From contig NC_046673.1 in the NCBI RefSeq assembly GCF_003369915.1, forward strand, positions 3,890,001 through 3,954,000: a stretch of DNA of 64,000 nucleotides, in the 5' to 3' direction. The stretch is from Drosophila miranda. Lineage: Eukaryota > Arthropoda > Insecta > Diptera > Drosophilidae. Shown here piece by piece: positions 57,412 through 64,000 of the stretch (position 1 is the first letter of the stretch; every line of letters begins with the position of its first letter). The notes under the pieces are model-generated. The model did not search any database and had not been told where the DNA came from. It saw only the letters and a list, made by a program, of their open reading frames with translations. The translations under genes and the position numbers were made by a program.

Positions 57412-60400
57412 TTAGTAGATGCACTCGCCAAGCAAATCGCATTCACCCTTCTCCAGCGGCCTCAACCACAACGGATTATAGTTGGGACAGAGTTTGCGGT
57501 GGATGGGTATTTTGATTTGCACGGCCGTCGGGGCCACGCCCTCCCAGCTCTGGCTCGCAAAGCGCCCCCCGTCCGATGTGTTGCACTGCATGCTAAGCGG
57601 CTCCTGGATGTACATCGTGTACAGTTGGTCGACGCGCGGCTGGCTCCACTCGATGCTCCGATAATTCGCCGAACGTGCCCCATTCAAATGGATGCCGCGC
57701 TGGTGCTCCGTGCTGTAGTGCAGAAAAAGCGGAAATCAAGTTTTAGTTTGCTTGTTCGATGCATATCTACATACATACATATCTATGTGCTCTGGGGAAA
57801 GCAATCAGTTCGAACTAATAGAGAGTGCGTAGCTAGTTAACGCAATGTTTGATCCAATCTAATCTATTACTATATGTATTGTAAGTGCATACCCCCAAAA
57901 GGCTACAAAAAGTGAAGACTACACACGTATCCTTACTCGTCTAAGATTATACCTTCCCAAAAAGTAATGTGCGTTCAATGCTGGCATTGAACAATAAACA
58001 ATAAACAATAAACAATTGCACCACACGGCAATTTTTACAAGTGTTTTGCCTCTCACGAGACCTTGTTTTAAATGGTATTAAAAATACCATGAAGCATTGG
58101 GATAAAAGCAGCTACTACGGTATACATAAGTGTATTCGATAATAAATGACGCCAATAAACATCGATTTACTGTACAACAAAAATTCGTTTCGGATCTCAA
58201 CAACTGCAACCATTCGACCCGAGTGATTTTGGATCTCCTCGATACAATTCCAAAAGATATGAATATTGCGTACGAATAAAAAGTGCAAAAGTGTTTGCAC
58301 AATGTTTCAAATTTGTTTGAAATACAGGAATAGCCTAGCGATTTTTAGATACACTGGAAATGATCCCATCTACTAATGTAGGCATGTACATTTCGATTGC
58401 CGAAAGGACTCACTGGAAAAATTAAGCTTAGCAACATATACGACAGGATTGTGTCTTAAGTAGTTCTTTAAGTTCCGGCAATTTTAGCTTCCAACCACAA
58501 TCTCCCATCTCAGGCATCTCCATTCACCATTCGCCATTCTCCACTCTTCGTCTCAGCCCGTATTTCAAACGCATTCAGAGCCTCATTGTGGCAGCCCTAA
58601 TCTAATGTAAACTTCGCCTTGATGCTCAAGTGCTTAAAGTTGGCAATTAGCGAACACCTTTTGGGGCAGCTTACAGGGGAGTAGGAGAGTTTTGAGCAGA
58701 GCTGTAAAGAGAATTTCGCCGTTATGGATGTGCGGACGAGTCGGACTGAACGCCAAACACTGAACTCAAAAAAGGAATGCCAAAAACTTTTGCCTTTGAT
58801 GCACAAGGAGCAGCGGAAGAACCCCTAAATGAAAACCCACAATCCCAGGACCCAATTCCTCGCACAGCGCCATTGCGACGTCGCACAGTGGTGCCTCAGC
58901 CAAAAAGAGGTGACAAAAGTCATCGAATTCTATGAGTGCTTTGGATAATAATGAATACATCTCAAAAGAAGAGACAAAAACAAATGTCCTACGTAACAAG
59001 CTTACTTTTTACTCGGCCTGAAAGATTCAGTATGTGCATAAAAGTTGAGTAAATGGTCATCTTTGAAGACGCCCACCTCCTAAACTAAAAATCCAGTTTT
59101 CTTAAAGTCTCAATTTTTGAAAGACCTGGAAAGTTCAAATTATCAAAATCGCTTAATCAGCAAAATGCCTTTTGCCGCCCTTTTTCGGCTGAGGCCCCAC
59201 TGTGCGTCGTCTGTCGTCGGTTTCGCTGCGTAGATTAAAAAATATTTCTTCCATTAACGCAGCGAACGCCCCGGGGATGGATGGATGGAAGCAGGAATGT
59301 GTACGGGCGTCATAATTGTTGAATAAAGGAAGCGAACAACAACAAAAAATAAAGAAATCAACAATAAAAATACCAGTCAAGGATATGCCTCCAGTGCGTT
59401 AGAAAAACCCTTGGGTAGGGCTTGGCTTCAAAGCCTTGAATTAGAAGGCAAGGAAGTCAGCAATAGAAAAAGGTCTGCAATAAATATTTTATATGCAAGG
59501 ACTATGTCCGCCTAGCCGATTGTTGTTTGATCCAACAAAAGAACGGACTTTTTTTGTACAAATATATAATTGAATATAATATAATGGATGGTGTCAGACA
59601 TGGTAGATTGTGCTGCTAATAGGTCGTTCAAACGAGGCAATGTAGGTACAGCCCCGAATGGAGTCCTAGAACTCACCGCTTCATGTAGATAAAGTAGTTC
59701 TCGAGCGTCTCCTCCGACACGGAGCTCTTGCAGACCTCCAGCTTGGTGGCCGGGTAGTAGTGGATGTAGTTGACGCACATCTCGTCACTGATGGAGAAGC
59801 CCCCCAGGGCAGTCCTCGTGTCGCTTATGGTGTTGTAGTAGCAAGTGGTCACCAGAGCATCCCCCTGAAAGGAAGAATCACAAACAGTGTAAAGTGTATA
59901 ATGTGGCGTAGACCCACCGTCCACCGGGTGGTGGAGCAGTTCTTTGGAAGGGATTACTCACGGGCAGTACACGAGGCTTGTAGTGCAGCGTGCGCATCTC
60001 CTGGAAGTGATTCGAGTAGTAGTCGTCTCGGTTCACCTCTCGCAGCTCTTGGTCCCCGCGGAAGTGGCGCGTAAGTACCCGCACGCCGCGCAGGTGCGTG
60101 TGCAACTGCGATCCAAAGATGATGATGCCGGTCGCCGGCAGTGCAGCCTTCGTGCAGTCCGCCACGCAGTAGCCGCTCAATGGGAAGGCCGTTTGACCGG
60201 GCGGTATGGCCATCTTGTCCGTATACTCCAGGCCCAGCTCCATGACGGCTGCGTCGAACTGTCGCAAAGTCCTCGACATCTTGATGCGAAAGCCGGAGTT
60301 GTCAATGAGGCCTGGAACGGAGGGTAGGCCCAAGTACCAGAGGAGAATTATTTAACAAATCTGTTGGAACCTACATATCAAAATCTGCTCCACTCCATGG

Positions 60401-61564
60401 AACTACCACTCACCAGCCTGTTTCTCGGGATTATTGAAGTGAACCTCGAGCCGGACATAGGGATTGTAACCGGGGCCACCAATGGGCAGGCCGGCCTCTG
60501 GCGGATAGGTGAATGTGCTGGCGCCCATGGCCCAGAGGGCCATCACCTTCGAGCAGACCTTGGCCTTGGCCGGCAGATTTGTGCAGTCGCCGTTGTACAG
60601 AGGCATCTCCTCGTGCTCCCCGCCCTCGCAGTGGAACACCTCCATGTGGTGTACAATGCCGGGGTTCTTGATCAGCGGCTCGAACTGAACAATGTGGTGG
60701 CGATGTTTGACGAAGTCGTCCAGACGCTGCACGTGGCACCAGTAGGTGGTCTCCTCGCTGGGGATGCGTGCCTTCGAAAGGGTGATCTCCACCATATCCA
60801 GATCTCTAAAAAATGTTGTTTTAAGAATGTAAAATACTTAAAGTCCCTTAAATTATTAGCAGTGCGAGTAGACTCCTGGGGAATCCGTGTGAATCGGTAT
60901 ACAAAGATTTTCGATACATAAATGAGTGTAAGTGTAAACTTACTTCTCGGGAATGAGTATCTTGTCAGCACGGAGAATTTGCAGCATCTTTACGCCCGCC
61001 TCGTGGGAAGACGTCACATTGGGCAGCGCGAACTGGTGATCCTCCAGCGAAAGCTCGGATTCGCCCCGCGCCCACACCACATACATGGTGCCCTCCTGCC
61101 GGAGACACAAATTGGACACCGCAAGGTGGTAAGATGGGTCTAGCCGAGCTCAACCTCTGGCGATTCTGGGTTGAGGCTCGGGGCTCGCTCGGGCGAACTA
61201 CTTACGTGGAGCCGCAGATCGAGGGGATCGCAAGTGTCGAACTTCCGCTTGAAGGCCAGCGTGAACTCGTCCATCTTAAAGACCTCACAGTCCTGCTGGT
61301 AGTCCTTGCGCACCCAGCGCCCGTCCGGACTGGTGTACGTGTCGGTCACCGCATTGAAGAAGCCGTTCTGATTCTCGAAGAAGCAAATGTCCGCATCGGC
61401 GAGGCCGCCCCGCTTCGAGAAGCCCAGGTAGAACCAGCGGTGCTGCTCGTTGAAGGCGTTTTGCAGGTGAAAGAGCACCTCCTGCTTGTACCAGTCCACC
61501 ATCCAGCTGAGCTTGATCTCCTTCTCGTCCAGATAGATCTCGTGCAGCTTCGTGTCCGACAGGC
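57412..61564 (-). CDS. Tbh: Tbh: tyramine beta-hydroxylase (first exon outside window)
   Basis: Six exons (61206-61564, 60944-61095, 60414-60805, 59962-60311, 59677-59864, 57412-57712) give about 580 codons in frame. The enzyme converts tyramine to octopamine in neurons, using copper, ascorbate and oxygen. The DOMON domain comes first (KLHEIYLDEKEIKLSWMVDW to CDPLDLRLH). Then follow the two Cu monooxygenase domains: GIVHHMEVFHC gives the paired His of one copper site, YVRLEVHFNNP a third His, SQLHTHLRG the HxH of the second site, and DEMCVNYIHYYP its Met. The C-terminus is LLGECIY. All metal ligands are present. The first exon here begins with two bases completing a codon (Arg in D. melanogaster), so the N-terminal signal/anchor exon lies right of the window. 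The 2-kb last intron holds a Transib-like MITE. Confidence 0.96.
58884..59204. mobile_element. Transib-like MITE, 321 bp, in the last Tbh intron
   Basis: Imperfect terminal inverted repeats of about 40 bp begin CACAGTGGKGCCTCAGCCRA at both ends. The 5-bp target duplication is CGTCG (58879-58883 and 59205-59209), an exact fit to the Transib preference CGNCG. The interior is AT-rich and non-coding. No alternative placement of the ends gives a matching duplication, which makes this the cleanest transposon call in the window. Confidence 0.85.
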
Positions 61565-64000
61565 CTGGAAGCAGAGGGGATTCATTCAGTTCTGTAGCGT
61601 TATCAAAGCGTGATTAGTTGGGATAAGCCCGGTTTAGGAATGCTTTCTAATGTATAACTATTGTTTATTAGCCAGTACGGCAGCCCCATTGTGACCTATA
61701 TCCGCCAATACGGCATACGCTAGGGATGCCGGGATAAGATATTCCCTCGATCGTTCTAAGTGGCGCATCCAAGCAAGGAAGTCGTGTTCAGGGATACAAA
61801 GATATAAAAAGTACATCCAAGCCTTAACTTCATTTCACTCTCACACTATGATTATATTTAGACTATAGATGGGCTTATAAGCGTACTCTGGGTTCGGTTA
61901 ATTAATTAAGATTTATATTTAAAGCTTATAAGAATCTGGGTACACCTAGCCACCTAGGGAGGTTGCTTTAATTAAAGATTAAATTGATTTCCAAGCATCA
62001 TCGTTCAGTTCTTTCTCCCTCGATTTCCGCCGAGTCGACTGCATCCCAATCCCGGCGGGAGTCAGCGATATCCCTTTCAGTGATATCCGACCTGTTCCAT
62101 TGGTCTGCTCCTTTGTGTCTTCCCTTTGCCTGACACTCAGAATTATTGCTGGCCATTAAGCCGGCTTTTTTCTGCTGGGCTGCTTGGGCAAGCAATCCGA
62201 ATCCGAATCCGAGTCCGAGTCCCCTTCCCGACTCAATTTTGGAGCGCGGTTTGTACGGACAGATGAGGGCACGGGGAGATGTGGCGCGATAATCAAGTTT
62301 CTTTGTACTAATTACCCAAATAAAAGGAAGCCACGCGACTTCAATCTGTTCTGCCCTGGCGTGGAGTGGCGTGGCCCAACCCATGTCTCCCATGTAGGCC
62401 CATGTCTCCCTGCCACTCACCGAGGCACGGCACCCAGATTCTCGGACACTCAGACAGTCAGTCCTTTGGTTGGCTGACTTGAGGACGGGCTCAATCCTGT
62501 GCAGTGTGGATTTATGTTGGCAGCGACTCGGACTGGGCGGCCGCACATCAGGCACATCAATTACAGTTACAGCAACAATCGGCCAGCCAGTGGAGCGGCA
62601 GTAACGAGAGGCGGAGAGGACGGAGAGGACGGAGAGGACGGAGAGGAAAACCCAATAAAATGTCAAATCCAATTGGCAAACACACACTGAGATCGAGGAC
62701 GTAGCCATGGACGTAGCCATGGACGTGGACGTGGACCTGGATGTGGCCTTAGTTGTGGCCATGGACCGCAGTTCGTAAAGCATATCCAACTGTTTGTCAG
62801 AAGGAGCCGGGTTGCCGGGGAGCCGGGAGTAGCATCGAAGGGGGTGTACAGAAGGAGAAAGAGAAACAGAAAGAGAGAGCGACAATAAAAACACTCGATT
62901 ACAATCAAAAGTGACAGGGGTCCGTGGTTTTTCCCAGAGTGCGGGGTGAGGGGAGCCGGGCTCCGCGTTCCGGGTTCCGTGTGCCGTGTGCCGTGTGCCG
63001 TGTTCCGGGCAATGGTGCGTTGATGAATTTTGCTTTCGGCTCGCTCGCTGTCTGGGCCAGAGTTCAGTTCAATCAAGTTCAGCGGAAGTAATATGCCCCA
63101 AACGAGTCTGCGTTTTCCCCCTCTCTGTGCTCCCGGCGCTCTCGGCGCTCGCTACGCTGTGTGTTTGCCACTAAAATTGATTTGTTACTGTACATATGTC
63201 TCACTTCACTTTTACAAGCACAGCCCCGGCACATACCGATACATCAGAGCCAACCACACACAGAACCCCATCCAGCCGTAACCGTAACCGTAACCGTACC
63301 TTGTCCCTGTCTCTGTCCCTGTCCATCCCCCTTACCAGCACGCCCCCACTCTATCTGTGCGGGTTCCTGCAAAACTTTGGTAATATCGAACAAATCGGTT
63401 TCGTTTTTCAGCCGTCAGCCTTCACCGTTTGCCACTTTCCAATTGCCCCGGAGCACCCTGGGAGAAATTGGCAGCGAATGGAACTCGAAGGGGCTTGGTC
63501 CATGTCATAATTGGATGATGATCGGAAACCAGTGGGACTGCGCTTTCTCCTGGCGGAATGGCAAACAATCGATGGGTACATCAAAATACGCGCAGACATG
63601 GCACTCGAGTGAGTTGTTTACAATAATAACTGTGCCCACAACTGTGTTGCACTGGGAAGAACTCGATACGATGTATATATATACATACATATATGTAGCT
63701 GTTTAGTGAGCTGCACTTTAGATCGCTAACGTGTCGAATAATCGCTCTTCTGAAACAGGTGCCACTCAAACAGAGTTCAAAATGTTTCAAGGATGAATTC
63801 AGCTTTCTATCCAAAAATATATCCCTGCACCCCGCCTATCCTCTTTCCATATATGTACCTCAGCGTCCGCTGCATCTCTATCTCTTTCCACCAACGAAGT
63901 CCCATCCGGCCGTTATATATGACTCACTCCGCCAGGGGGCGCCAGTGGACGAGAAAAATATAGAGAGCGAGCGCGTGCCGGAGTGTCTGCTGCGAGAAAT
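61565..64000 (-). other. Probable first intron of Tbh
   Basis: Begins with a good 3' splice site (minus strand TTCCAG at 61565) and contains no frame resembling the Tbh N-terminus. It holds several short tandem repeats: ACGGAGAGG units (about 62617-62645), GTGCCGT units (62978-63001) and CCGTAA units (63278-63299). The 298-codon minus-strand frame at 61998-62894 is low-complexity, overlaps repeats and is not called. Confidence 0.55.

Noticed and set aside
61998..62894. 298-codon minus-strand open frame upstream of Tbh
   Set aside because: Low-complexity translation produced by tandem repeats, no domain, no splice logic joining it to Tbh, and no resemblance to the known Tbh N-terminus.

Overview
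This is animal nuclear DNA from a fruit fly. It has short phased introns with GT..AG ends, TATA, initiator, DRE and Motif-1 core promoter elements, long AT-rich spacers with abundant ACATATGTATGT runs, and DINE-1-type Helitron-like repeats. The genes are those of Drosophila Muller element A (the X of D. melanogaster): Tango10, pretaporter (prtp), Amun, FucT6, a CG2444-like SVWC peptide, PhKgamma and Tbh. Protein similarity to D. melanogaster and the repeat families suggest a Sophophora species, perhaps of the obscura group. That species guess is inference from memory, not measured.

Layout. 1-5.3 kb: last coding exon of an unrecognised histidine/glutamine-rich protein, its 3' flank, and two DINE-1-like elements. 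7.6-9.7 kb: Tango10 (minus) with a Motif-1 promoter. 10.6-12.5 kb: promoter-like motifs, a decayed unrecognised gene and a relic of a hAT transposase. 14.4-16.5 kb: prtp (minus), divergent from Amun (plus, CDS 19.3-21.0 kb), each with a DRE near its presumed promoter. 23.3-25.6 kb: FucT6. 28.2-28.6 kb: a two-exon SVWC peptide gene. 29.3-36.4 kb: PhKgamma (minus), with two optional exons that lengthen the segment after the kinase domain. 37-57 kb: gene-poor and repeat-rich, with a diverged tandem repeat, DINE-1 copies in both orientations, a 1.4-kb Transib-like transposon, and one gene for a secreted, apparently inactive DNA/RNA non-specific endonuclease relative (46.0-47.5 kb). 57.4-61.6 kb: tyramine beta-hydroxylase (minus); its first coding exon lies to the right of the window, and a Transib-like MITE sits in its last intron.

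The genes do not form one pathway. They include housekeeping and secretory-pathway genes (Tango10, prtp with an HDEL-type tail, Golgi FucT6), a nuclear protein (Amun), glycogen metabolism (PhKgamma), a probable humoral peptide and octopamine synthesis (Tbh). In D. melanogaster, as I recall, Tango10/prtp/PhKgamma/Amun/FucT6 lie near 10D and Tbh near 7D, so the 37-57 kb stretch probably spans an ancient rearrangement junction. I found no CRISPR array, rRNA or convincing tRNA. The most novel items are the Transib-like elements with 5-bp target duplications, the internally duplicated DINE-1 family, the coding relics at 11-12.5 kb, and the PhKgamma optional exons with a probable GC-AG intron.
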